This document shows, in pieces, positions 53,729 to 64,000 of a DNA stretch of 64,000 bases. The DNA is from Cohnella ginsengisoli (GTDB lineage Bacteria; Bacillota; Bacilli; Paenibacillales; Paenibacillaceae): contig NZ_JAPDHZ010000002.1 in assembly GCF_029525555.1 (NCBI RefSeq), positions 1,835,868 to 1,899,867 on the forward strand, in the 5' to 3' direction. The position numbers were made by a program, and so were the translations under genes. Numbering within the stretch: the stretch's first letter is position 1; each line of letters opens with the position of its first letter. Below the pieces are notes generated by a model that saw only the letters and a program-made list of their open reading frames with translations, had not been told where the DNA came from and made no database searches.

Positions 53729-56700
53729 TTAGGATTTCTTCGTAATCTTGCCCTGCGCCTCCAGCGCGCGGAGCACGACGGTCGCGGCTTCGGCGCGCGT
53801 CGCCGTCGCGGCCGGATTCAGCTTGCCGCCGCTGCCCTTCAGCAGCCCGCTTTGCAAGCCGTAAGCGACCGCAAGCCGCGCCCAGCCGGATACTTTGGCG
53901 CCGTCGGCGTATGCACCGAGCAGCGTGTCAGTATCCAGGTCGTCCGTGACGATGCCGAGCGCGCGGCTCAGCATGACCGCCATCTCCTCGCGCGTGATCG
54001 GGTCGCTCGGCCGCAACTTGCCGTCCGCTCCCTTCACGACGCCCGCGCCTGTCGCCGTCGCGACGGCTTCCGCATACCAGGCATCGGCCGGCACGTCGGC
54101 GAACCGCCCGGCCGCGACGCCCGTTCCCGAGCCGCCCGAGAGCAGCGGCAGCACGAGCTTGACGAACTCGGCCCGCGTCACGCTGCCGTTCGGACGGAAC
54201 GTCCCCGCGGGATCGCCGCTCACGACGCCCCGAGCCGCGAGCGCCTCGACGTCCGCGCGGCTCCAGTGCTTCGCCAGGTCGGCGAACGAATACTCGGCGA
54301 TTAGCACCGCGTACGTACCGGGCTCCGTCACTTCTGCCTCGACGCTGCCCGAAGTCCCGTCTACGATGCCTCCGACATACGCCCACTTGGACATGTCGCC
54401 GGCAGCCTGACGGTATACGCCAAGCTTCCGAATGTCCGCGCCCGCCAGCTTCGCGGCGTCATAAGCGATCGTCAGCTTGCCCGGCGCCGCGAGCTTCGTC
54501 TCGGCCGCCAGCTTCCAATCGTACACGTCTGATACGAGCTTCAAATGCGCGTCCGCAGGTGCCGGAGCTCCTGCAACCTTGACGGCCGTCACCTTCTTGG
54601 CCGCGCCGGCAGCGCCCCCGCTTCCCGGCAGCCACAGCTTCAGCTTGCCGCCGAAGAAGCTTAAAGTCCCGCCCTCGGCGCCGATCTCTCCGCTCTCTCC
54701 GTCCTGCTGCGGCGGATTCTGCGGATTGCCGCCCGGATTGCCCGAGCCGCCGCCGGTGCCGCCGTCCGCGGCCTTGGTCGCGACGAACAGCGATGGCTCC
54801 GAGGACGCATTGCCCGCCATATCGACGGTCCAGATCCTGACCTCGTATTCCGTCGACGGCGACAAGCCGGTTATCGTATACTTGCCGACGCCTTTCAGAA
54901 CAGTCGCGGGATCCAGCCCGAACGTCTCGCCCTTCTTCGCCCATTGCAGCTTGACGGCGAACAGGTCCGCGTCAGACGGATCGGTCCATTCGATCGTCGC
55001 CTGCGTCGATTCCGTCGTCACGCGGACGACGGTCGCAGGTCCTGGCGGCGCGATATCGGCGGAAGGCTGCTGGCTTCCCGCCGTTTCCGCGGTCGTCCTG
55101 GCCATGCTGTAATTGCCCGATTCATCGTAGGATCTGACTTCGATTTCGTAAACCGTGTCGGCTTTCAGCCCCTGAAGCAAAGCGTACTTCTGCTGCAAAG
55201 GAATCTCGACCGATGCACTCTCTCCTGCCGCGCCCTGCGCTTTGTAGAAGACAGCAACCTTAGCCCTCTCTTCATCGCGCATGTACTTCCAGGTCACCAG
55301 CGCCTGGTTTTCATCCGCATCCGCGGACAGCTCCGTCACGGCCGCCGGCGGCGTAACGTCATGATCCGTCACCACGACTTCGGCCTCATGCGCATCTCCT
55401 AGGGGGGATGCCGGCATAGCTTTGCACTGCGCCGTCTACGTATACCTTATATACGCCGCCTGCCTCAAGCGGGGCGTCCGGCGTAAACCGGATATGCATC
55501 GAATTCCCTTCGCTCACGGGCGACACAACCGTCCAAACGCCCGGAACATCCGCACCCGTCGCCGGATCGACGACCGCGAACAAGCTGCCCGACACCGTGC
55601 TGCCTTTTACGTGACGGTCGAACAGAATATCGACCGCTCCGCCGCCCGGCGCGGCCTCGAACTTGACCGGCTTCGCCGGCAGCGTCGAGATCATCGGGAT
55701 GTTGACGTCAAAATGCGGCGGCAGCACCGTCAGCTCCTCGCTCTCGGCGGGCAGGTAGCCTTCTTTTTCATAGCGCACCTTCCACTTGCCCTCCGGCACG
55801 TCCCATGCGTATCGTCCGTCCGCATCCGTATAAAGCGGATTTTCCTGCCCGTACCAATCGGCATCCCAGACGTCCCACCGCCGCGTCTCCTCGTTCCAGC
55901 GCAGCGCCGTCGCCTTCACGCCTTCGAGCCGGTTTTCCTCGGTCACCTCATAGACATAGCCGCTCGGATCGTAGATCCATTCGGGATCGGCGATCGGTTT
56001 CTTCGGCTTTTTCGGTACGTTGCACAAATCGTTGATGTCGTCGTTGAACCGCGTTATTTGGCGGGCCAGACCGGCGTCCAGCACTTTGCCGAACGCATTG
56101 CTCGCGATGAAGAGCGCGACCGTGCCGACGCCGAACGTCGCAGGACCTGCCACGGTGCCGGCAATCGAAATGCCGTATTTGATGAGTTCGTTGCGAATGA
56201 TCTTCTTGCGCAGCAGCTCAACGTACTCCATCTCGATCGGGATGAGATTCGGCGGACAGTATCTGGCGATCTTATCCATGATGTAAGCCAGATCGTCCAG
56301 CGAATCTCCGGTTCCTCTGCCGTCATACAAACTATAGGCGGCGTCGGCTACCTTCCAGGTGTTCTCGCCGGCCTTCGAAGCGAACGCCATCTCGATTCTT
56401 ACGGCCACGGCGGCGACTGCGCTGTTCAATGTCTTGACCTGCGCGGACTTGGCTTTCGCGGACGGGACGATATCCTTGTATACGTCCATGTCCGCGCCAG
56501 CGCTCATGTAGGCCAACGCCTTTCCGACATCGAGACCCGAAGCGAACGCATCCGCGGGCAAATAGCCTTTTTAATTCGAATTTGAGCGTGCCCCTGTCGA
56601 ACGATTCGCCGACCTGCAAGCCGTAGAGCGGTATATTCGTTTCATCGGCCAGCGTCAGATCGGAGCTGCTCGGCGTATACGACGTTCGCTCGAGCGTGGC

Positions 56701-59700
56701 GCTGAGCGACATCTCCGCATCGCCGCCGGCGGAAGGCAGGGTGCCCTTGAAGGACATCGACTGCTTGCGGTCTCCTCCCTCGCGCGGGGATACGTAGAGG
56801 CTCTCCTGGCGCGCATCCCTGAACGCGGGCGGCATCTGCGCCTTCAGCTCCTCGGTCGGCGCCGGTCCTCCCATCAGAATATCATCCGGTTCTCTCGTCG
56901 TATAGTCGATGCCGATCGGACCGACCGCCGAGCCGCTGGTGACCGCCTGGTAGACGCCGTCCTTCAGGCTCGCTTCAAACCGTTCGTTTCCGACCAGAAA
57001 GACAACGTCGCGCACCAGCTCCGGATGATTGAACTTCACGGTCAGATGGAACGGCCAGCCGGGCGCCAAAACGTAAGGAAATCTCGCTTCGCCCTCGCGG
57101 GGATCGAGCGCCATCGTCCGTCCGTCCGGCTGACGCATCGTGAATTCGATCGGTTCCGCAACGTTCACGTCGTAGCTGACGGTCGTCTGACCGCTGCTCC
57201 AGCTGCCGCTGTCCGTTCGGGCCAGGGCATACATCTGCCAGACGGCCGTCTTGCCCTCGCCTTCCATATCGACGCTTGCGGACCAGCGTCCGGCAGGCGA
57301 AGCCTGCGCGGAGCTGACCACGCGATCCCCCGCATACACGCTGACCGCACTGCCTGCAGGAGCGGTACCGGTCACCGTGAATTTGCGGTAACCCGTTCGG
57401 CCGGGCGCGATCAATGTCACTGCCGAGACATCGGCCAGGGCGACGCCGATCTCCTCTTCCTTCGATTGCCCCTGCACCTGATAGGATATATGCGGCGCGA
57501 TGGCCAGCCTGTTGCCGTCCGGCGTATCGGCCATACGCAATTGATATTGCAGCGTGCCGGACATATTGGCGCCGATCGCGCCGATCGCAACGAAGTAGCG
57601 CCCTTCCTTCTGTCCGGGCGTCACGGTCTGCCCCTGCCATACGGCACTGCCTGGCACGAGCTCGGCTCCGGATGGCATATCCAGCACGACTGCGCCGTCC
57701 GTCAACGCATCCCGGCTCGTATTCGTATATCGCACGCGAACCTGCAGCGCCGACCCGGGCGCCGGCCGGTTCGTGCCGAGCAGCACCGCGTTGCCCGACT
57801 GTCCGGCGAACCGCCCCGGCTCGCCGAATTTGAGCTTGCCCAGGTTCAGAACCTCGCCCTCCGCGAGCTGGAACGTTCGAATCAGGACATTTTTGTCGAG
57901 GTTGCTCGCGAGCGCCAGCTCGTAAGCGCCCGCATCGGGCAGTTTGATCTTGAAGTCGCCTTTGCCCAAAAAGAAGCCTCTGATATACTTGCGGGTCGTG
58001 CCGCCGTTTTCAATCGCATAAAGCGCGGCGTTGCCCTGAACGCCGTCCAGACTGCCCACGACCTGCGTGCCCTTGTCGATCATCCGCAGCTCGACTTCGG
58101 CCTTGCGGTCGGCGCCGATGACGGTCGTGCCGCAGACCGGCTTGTAGCCCGCTTCGGCGCCGTCCGCGCAAATTTTCACCGTCTGTCCGGTCTCCGCCTC
58201 CACGGAGAGCGGATTCCCGCCGCCATAGCTGCGCGCCGAGCTGTAGATACGGTAATGCACCATTTCGCGCCAGTCGAGATCGTACGGACCGACCCATTCG
58301 CCTTCGCCCGATTTGGTGTACAGCTTGATCTGGACCTGAGCGGGAATGCGCTGCTTGTAAACGAAGTCCAACGTCTGTGTCCCTTGTACCGCCGTCACAT
58401 ACTTGACCTCGGAGCCAAATGAGCCTCCGGCGAACGCCTGGATATACATATATCCCTGGGGCACGCCCAGCGTGTACTTGCCGTCGCCGTCCGTGACGGC
58501 CGTGTACGTCTGGCCTTCGAATATCCCTTTGACCGTCGCGCCTGCGACCGGCTTACCTTCAGGGTCCTTGACCGTGCCCTCGATTTTTGCGTCCGTTCGG
58601 CGAACCAGCGTGATCTCTGCCGTGTTGGTACCGCTGGTCAGCGTCACGATTTGCTCGATCGGCTCGTAGCTGCTATCCTCCGGCTCGATCCGAATGCGGA
58701 TCCGCTTGCCGATCAGCTTTTTGAAGGCGGGCAGATTGAATTGGCCATTATACAATGCATTACCGGCGCCCAGCAAATGGCCCGCTTCATCGGTGACGAT
58801 AACACGGTTGCCCTTCCCTCTCCAGTTTGGGTTCACAATCTTAATGGCGAGTGCGGCCGGCAGCAACGGTTCGGCACTTACCGTCTGGCTGCCTCCGGCG
58901 TCGACCTCTATAACTGGCAATTCCGATTCCTCAAACAAGTCGTGCCCGCCGGCGCCGAGCAGACTCAGCTTATAATCGTCGGCCTCGGGCAGGCCTTTCA
59001 GCGCCACCGTCTTGCGCGAGCCCAGGACGACGGACTGGTAAGCGCGGGCTTTCTGACTGTAAATACTCAGCAAGGCGTCCTCCGGTATGGGAACCGAACC
59101 GCTCAGCATAACACTGACCGTGCCTCCGACCGCTATCGGCACACGCAGCGCCTCGGCTTCGGCGGAGCTGTCCTCCCGCGTCACCGCTGCCTTGATCGAC
59201 AGCAGCCTTTTCGCATCGTCCGGCACCGCCAGCTCGCCCTTATAGAGACCGGCTTCCATCGCTTCGGTCAACGCTGTCTCCAGCGTCTTCGATACGCCGT
59301 CGACATTTTCATACGTCAGAATCGCCTTCGCGACCGAGCCAGCAGGTCCTCGCAGTGTGAGCTGAGCCGTATCGCCGTGTCCGGCATACTGACGCAGATA
59401 CAACGGGAGACCGTGAGAAAAGGACGAGATCGAGAAACTGCCGGCGACAATGCTTTTCTCGACGGAATAAGCGGCTTCCTGCTGGCTGCCGTCCACGCTG
59501 CGAACGACATAGGCATACGTCTTGCCGGCCAACGCGGTCTCGTCCGTATAGCTGCGCGCAGCCGCATCGGAGATCGTCGTCAGTACGGTCCAGTCCTCCG
59601 CTTCCGTTTTGCGCAGCACGCGGAAGGCGGCGATCGTACCCGCGCCCGGCCCCGGACCGCCCCAGACCAGCGTTACTTTCGATCCCGTCGACGTCAGCGT

Positions 59701-62700
59701 CAGATCCGCCAATCCCTGGCCGGCCGTCGTGCGGACCTCGGTCGTCGGGCCGTCCGTCGTCCATTGTCCACCAGCCGAAGCCGCCTGCACGGCGAACGTA
59801 TACGTCGTATCCGGCGCAAGTCCGGACACGACGGCCTCAAGCGCGCCTGCGGGTACGTCGATTGCCGCCGGTCCGCCGGCGATCCGGTATCCGCCGTCCG
59901 CATGCGCGGCAGCGGTCCAGGTCAGCTTGACGCTGCTCTGTCCGACATCGGACGCGGTCAGCGCGCTGCCCTGCGGCCAGCTTGCAGGCACGGCAGTAAG
60001 GGCGACACGCTGCAAATAGACGCCCGTCTTGGAGCGCTCGCTGCCGAGCACCATGTTCATCATGCTCGACTTGTAGGCGATTCGGGACCCATCCGCGCTC
60101 ATCAGGCCGCTGAACGAAGGGCCCGCGATCGGCAGCGCGGCGTCATAGGGCACGCTGACCATCGTGGTCGTAAGCGCCGTGCGATCCCGCACGAAGAGAT
60201 TCGTATGCGTATCGTTGTCTCCCGGCACGATCCCCTTCTCGCTTGACGAGAACAGAACGTAGCGGCCGTCTTCGCTAATGCTGTGGCCGGTAGCGGCGCG
60301 CGGCCACTTGTCCCCGCTGCCTTCGGGAATGCCGATAGGCTCAGGCTCGGTTCCCGCAGGCGCTTCGCGGTCGTAGACATAGGTAAAATAATTTTCGTTG
60401 CGTCTGGCCGAGCTGTACATGACGTAGCGGCCGCCGCCGTCGACGGCAACAGACGCGATCGACCACTTATTATCGACGCCGGCCGTCACCCATTCGAGCT
60501 GTTCGGCATCCCGATCGAACAGATAGATGTCGCTATCGCTGTCGGTATCCCCTTCCGCATGCGATACCGTCGTGCTGAAGGCGAGGACGCTTCCGTCCCC
60601 ATTCAGCATCGGGGCCGATTCCAGATACGTTCCATCCGGCAGTTGGACCGGCGCCAGCTCCCTCGTCTCCGGATCGTACGAGACGATATACCGACTGTAT
60701 CCCTCCGGCGGATGCTCCACCATATTTTGGGCATACGTTGTGAAATATACGACCCGACCGTCGTTGCTGATATCCGGGCTTCCACTGAAGTCGTTCGACT
60801 GGCCGCCGTTCCACGGCGTGCTGATCCTCGTCATGGAGGTCGCGCCGGACTCGTCGAACACGCCGTTGCGATCCGTATCCCTGTCGTACAGGAATACGTC
60901 TTGCCGCCCGTTTGTGTCCGCATCCCCGGTCAGATTCGAAGCGTAGGAATAGAAGACGACTAGGCTGCCGTCGTCGCTCATCTTGCCCCCGAACGTTTCT
61001 CCGTTACCGGACTGCCCGGAAGGCGTGCGGCTGACAAGCTGAATCGAACCCAGCTCGGCATCGTACAGGAACAGGTCCGCTTTGCCGTTGCCGTCGCCTG
61101 CGACCAGATCTGCGGCATCGGAGAGGAACAGCGTGTAGCGGCCGTCGGCGCTAATATCATAGACCCCGGCATTGTCGCTGCCGGATGGCTTGCCGTCCGA
61201 TGCTCGAACATCCATCCGGACCAACGCCGGGCCCGCAGGCAGCCTGACGCGCGTCCATTCGCTCACAGTGCGATTGCCGTCCCCGTCGATGAAGGCGGCG
61301 GCAAGCTCATACAATTGGCCGTTCTCCAAGTTCGGCACGACCGCGCTATTCACACCCACCGGATAAAGCCCCGATTCGTGCACGATCCCGCCGGGCTTGC
61401 GCCATAGCAGCTTCGTGCCAACGACATCCGGATCGGACGAAGCGGACCACGAGACCGTCGCTCCGCCGGACAAAGGCGTCACGCCGATCGCCGCCGCTTG
61501 CGGCGGCGTCGTCTCGGGCGTGCCCAGCGTCGTCGCTGCGGCTTCTGCGGACCAATCCGACCAGCGGTAGTCCGCACTGCCTGCCGCCACGCGATACCGA
61601 TGCGCAGTGCCCGCAGCCAAACCGTCGGCCGCATAGGAGGTTCCCATCACGATCGCTGTCAGCCGATCGTCCTGCAGCACTCGATAATAGGACGCGCCGG
61701 GCACCGCCGGCCAGCTCAGGGCGACATAAGCAGCTCCCGGCTGCGTCGTCACCGATGCCCCGTCGGGCCATACCGGTGTCTCGGCGGCCGGAACGGCGTC
61801 CAGCGCGACGGCATAGACGTCGCTTGCCGCATCCGGCTCGGCGGACTGCTCCAGATTTTTAGCCGCCGACTCGAAGACGAGCGTGCCGCCGTCCGCGCTG
61901 AGCGCCGCCTTGACGACGGCCGCATCCGCGCTGCCGCCGCCGGCTGTCCGGGTCGCCCAGCGCGTCTCGCCCTTCAGCCGGTCCCGAATATAAATGTCCT
62001 TATGTCCGGTATCCGCGGGATCGTAGGCATCCGCTGTCTGAAAAGCGACGTAGCGCCCGTCCGCGCTGATCGACGGCTCTTCGGCGCCGGTCGCTCCCTG
62101 CATGCCGTCGCTGCCTGCGCTCGCGAGCTCGGTCGTGCCCGCCACCCGGTCATACACAAAAATATTCCACGCCGTTCCCATTGCGCCCGGCACGATATTG
62201 CTCGCCACGGATTTATAAGCGACATAGCGCCCGTCCGCGCTGACGACCGGATATTGACTGCTCGCGTTTCCGGTCTTCCCGTCCGGCGCGCGGCTGATTT
62301 TTTTCATCTCGCCCAGCGCGGTGTCGTACAGATACACATCGCGGTACTTGGCGCCGGAAAATACGCTGCCCGTGTCGTCCGGCACGATATCCCGGGAGAA
62401 GGAATCGAAGGCGACGTAGCGGCCGTCGGCGCTCATGGACAGGCGCGATCGCGTCGTTTCGTAGATGTAGCTCTGCCGTGCAATCAACGCTACGTTCTTC
62501 GTGCGACGATCGAGCAACCAGATATCGCAGGTGCCTGTGCTGCTCGCCTTGCCCGCATAGGCGACGTAGCGGCCGTCCGCGCTGATCTGATAGGAGCTCC
62601 CGTTGCCGGCGAACTCCGAGCCGGGTACGAACTCGGCGACTCTCTCGATCGTGCCGCCCAGCGCATCGTAGAGGAACAGATCCTCTGCAGCGTTCGAGTC

Positions 62701-63246
62701 GGCGGCCGTCGTCAGGTTCGTGGCTTTAGAAGTAAACAACACATATTTGCCGTCCAGACTGACGTACGGCGCATAGCTGTCGTTGTTGGCCTGCGCACCG
62801 CCCGCCCCGAGACTAATGCGCTTGGTCGTTCCAGTCGCGCGGTCGCTCAGGAAAATATCGAGTTTGCCGTTCGTATCCCCTTCGACCAGGTTGGACGAAG
62901 CCGAAGCGTATGCCACGAACCTGCCGTCCCCGCTGACGGAAGCCGACCGGCTGTCGCCCGTGGCCGGGGCTCCGCCCGGAGCCGCGCTAATCTTGACCGG
63001 CAGGCCGTAGACCGCGCCGGCGATGGACAACCTCTCTGCATCGTTTCCGTAGACGCCGTCCGTTACCGACGGTTGCAAGCCGTTATCACGCTCAAGCGAA
63101 CCGCCCAGCTGCTCCAACAGTCCGGCGAGCGTCAAATCCTGTGCGTCGCCGGCAGCCGGTTCCGCGTGCGCCAGTCGCTCCAGGCTTCCGGTCAGCAAGA
63201 CGGCCGCCAGCAATCCCGCCAGTCCGCGCTTCCATCCTTTTTTCAT
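53729..63246 (-). CDS. Giant cell-surface protein: PD40 beta-propellers, fibronectin III, carboxypeptidase-regulatory-like and three SLH domains; two frameshifts
   Basis: About 3170 residues as one locus. MKKGWKRGLAGLLAAVLLTG is the signal peptide (ATG 63244-63246; the preceding in-frame codons lack an RBS). Two propellers of PD40/TolB-like repeats follow, each repeat close to S-x-D-G-R-Y-V-A-Y-x-S and often D-I-F-L-x-D-R. They are separated and followed by fibronectin III domains (TPPQAAAIGVTPLSGGATVS). Later come a carboxypeptidase-regulatory-like domain (KIEGTVKDPEGKPVAGATVK), DUF11-like strands, a helical stretch with a hydrophobic core, and two more FN3 domains. Three SLH repeats close it (FADLAKHWSRADVEALAARG, FADVPADAWYAEAVATATGA, YADGAKVSGWARLAVAYGLQ), anchoring it to pyruvylated cell wall polymer. 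Frames change at T5 56568-56572 and G6 55402-55407; one base less at each restores continuity. Role unknown. Confidence 0.82.
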
Positions 63247-63320
63247 ACGCTTGCTCCAACCCCGAACCCCACGCTCCGGCTGACCGGACCTCGGTCCTTC
63301 CCCCGGAATTCGCGGACCGG

Positions 63321-63923
63321 TCAAGAGATCTCCGCATACCGCTCGCCCGCTCCTTTCTTAACCTCCGGCTGCGGACAATACGCGTCCAGCAGCCTCCGCT
63401 CCACGCCGCGCCAGCGCGCGATCCGGTACAGCAGCCCGAACATGCCCTTCTGGAACCAGACGGGCGGGCCGATGAGATAGCTCTCGCCCATCCGGATCAC
63501 CACGGCCAGCTCCAGCATGCTTTTGGGCATGCCGTTCGCGCCGGTTCTGCCGTCCCGCGCCAGGCCGTACTGCATGCGCAGGAACTTCTCGAAGCTGCGT
63601 GCCGGCAGTATCTTCACGCGGAACGCGATCTCCGTCTTCTCCTGGTTGTAAAAGCGATGCTTCGATCCCAGCGGCGCCACCGCCTTCTGTCCCGGTTCAA
63701 GCAGCAGCGTCTTGCCGTCGCAATCGAGCGACAGCCTGCCGTCGATCGCTTCGAATTCCTCCTCGAACGTCGTGTGATAGTGCAAGGGCGTGCCGCCTCC
63801 GGGCTGAAGGCGGACCTCCACCCATTCGTAAGCGCCGCCCGATTCCTGCGCGGTCTCCAGAAAGGTGACCTCGTCCCCGATCTGGGGATTGCGAATCGTA
63901 CGTTGAGATAGCGTTGCGGACAT
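63321..63923 (-). CDS. Cupin-domain protein
   Basis: A 200-residue protein with a single conserved cupin barrel: GGGTPLHYHTTFEEEFEAID supplies His48, His50 and a Glu as metal ligands, and SKHRFYNQEKTEIAF supplies the last histidine (about His89). The C-terminal 90 residues are helical and aromatic (YLIGPPVWFQKGMFGLLYRI), a pattern of cupin proteins with an added helical tail. No catalytic assignment is possible. The ATG at 63921-63923 lies 11 bases after AAGGAG. It is upstream of the giant SLH gene on the same strand by 74 bases and may share its transcript. The last 77 bases of the window hold its leader; a TAGAAT-like -10 is possible but not firm. Confidence 0.8.
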   Translation of the reverse strand: MSATLSQRTIRNPQIGDEVTFLETAQESGGAYEWVEVRLQPGGGTPLHYHTTFEEEFEAIDGRLSLDCDGKTLLLEPGQKAVAPLGSKHRFYNQEKTEIAFRVKILPARSFEKFLRMQYGLARDGRTGANGMPKSMLELAVVIRMGESYLIGPPVWFQKGMFGLLYRIARWRGVERRLLDAYCPQPEVKKGAGERYAEIS

Positions 63924-64000
63924 GTAGGATCATTCTCCTTATTTGGCGATAATGGCTCATTCTAGCGTAAGTTTTAGCGGCCGTTCCCACTAGTGAACAG

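Noticed and set aside
56332..63324. Treating the 2330-residue frame as a complete gene
   Set aside because: Its last 40 residues are frameshifted noise, while the neighbouring frame continues the protein immediately after a T5 tract and ends in SLH domains.
1..64000. tRNA or rRNA genes
   Set aside because: No cloverleaf with conserved T-loop sequence or rRNA segments was recognised by eye on either strand; a tRNAscan-SE run would be decisive.

Overview
This is GC-rich chromosomal DNA from an endospore-forming Firmicute, almost certainly a member of the Paenibacillaceae (Cohnella or Paenibacillus type). The evidence is a gerABC-type spore germination operon, an S-layer-homology surface protein, YesM/YesN-type two-component systems beside a carbohydrate ABC importer, a 7TMR-DISM hybrid kinase, strong AGGAGG-type ribosome binding sites, and many genes for plant or microbial polysaccharides. 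No rRNA, tRNA, CRISPR array, prophage or complete insertion sequence was seen.

Layout. 0-2.3 kb: the end of a gamma carbonic anhydrase gene, then a visibly AT-rich patch with a small hypothetical gene, a split gene and a coding remnant, then a frameshifted secreted protein. 2.3-6.3 kb: an S66 LD-carboxypeptidase, a FAD/Rieske oxidoreductase with a small acidic protein, and a split DUF7309/DUF6930-like gene. 6.7-15 kb, leftward: a carbohydrate-uptake unit made of a histidine kinase and AraC-type regulator, a binding lipoprotein, two permeases and an intracellular GH5 glucanase. 15-17.5 kb: a small L,D-transpeptidase, a coiled-coil protein, and an IS1595-like transposase-derived gene behind a promoter carrying a LexA box. 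17.8-25.6 kb: a roughly 1090-residue hybrid sensor kinase and a LuxR-type regulator, divergent from a 1209-residue secreted GH44 glucanase. 25.7-33.1 kb: an operon of ROK sugar kinase, membrane-anchored phosphodiester glycosidase-like protein and lactonase; then a DUF3052 protein, a UvrD-like helicase and a second lactonase. 33.6-39.8 kb: an MFS exporter, a DinB-like protein and the ger operon. 40-48.5 kb: a GH78 rhamnosidase divergent from an AraC regulator, a GH2 beta-mannosidase divergent from a LacI regulator, and a PNPOx-like protein. 49.2-53.6 kb: Nudix and HAD hydrolases, a 14-helix MFS exporter, a MepB-like protein and a nucleotidase-like protein. 53.7-63.9 kb: an enormous SLH-anchored beta-propeller/fibronectin protein and a cupin protein.

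How the genes fit together. The glycosidases (GH5, GH44, GH78, GH2) each sit beside a dedicated regulator: YesMN-type, DISM kinase/LuxR, AraC and LacI. This points to separate polysaccharide-responsive modules. The giant SLH protein is the main cell-surface component.

Two window-wide patterns matter. First, at least a dozen genes are split by single-base frameshifts, mostly inside homopolymers of 5-9 bases and mostly cured by removing one base. This looks like uncorrected sequencing or assembly indels, so split genes are annotated here as single loci. Second, four intergenic gaps carry tandem arrays with a period of about 51 bp, different in sequence but apparently built on one scaffold with a small hairpin in each unit. 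These arrays and the SOS-box transposase-like gene are the least explained elements of the window.
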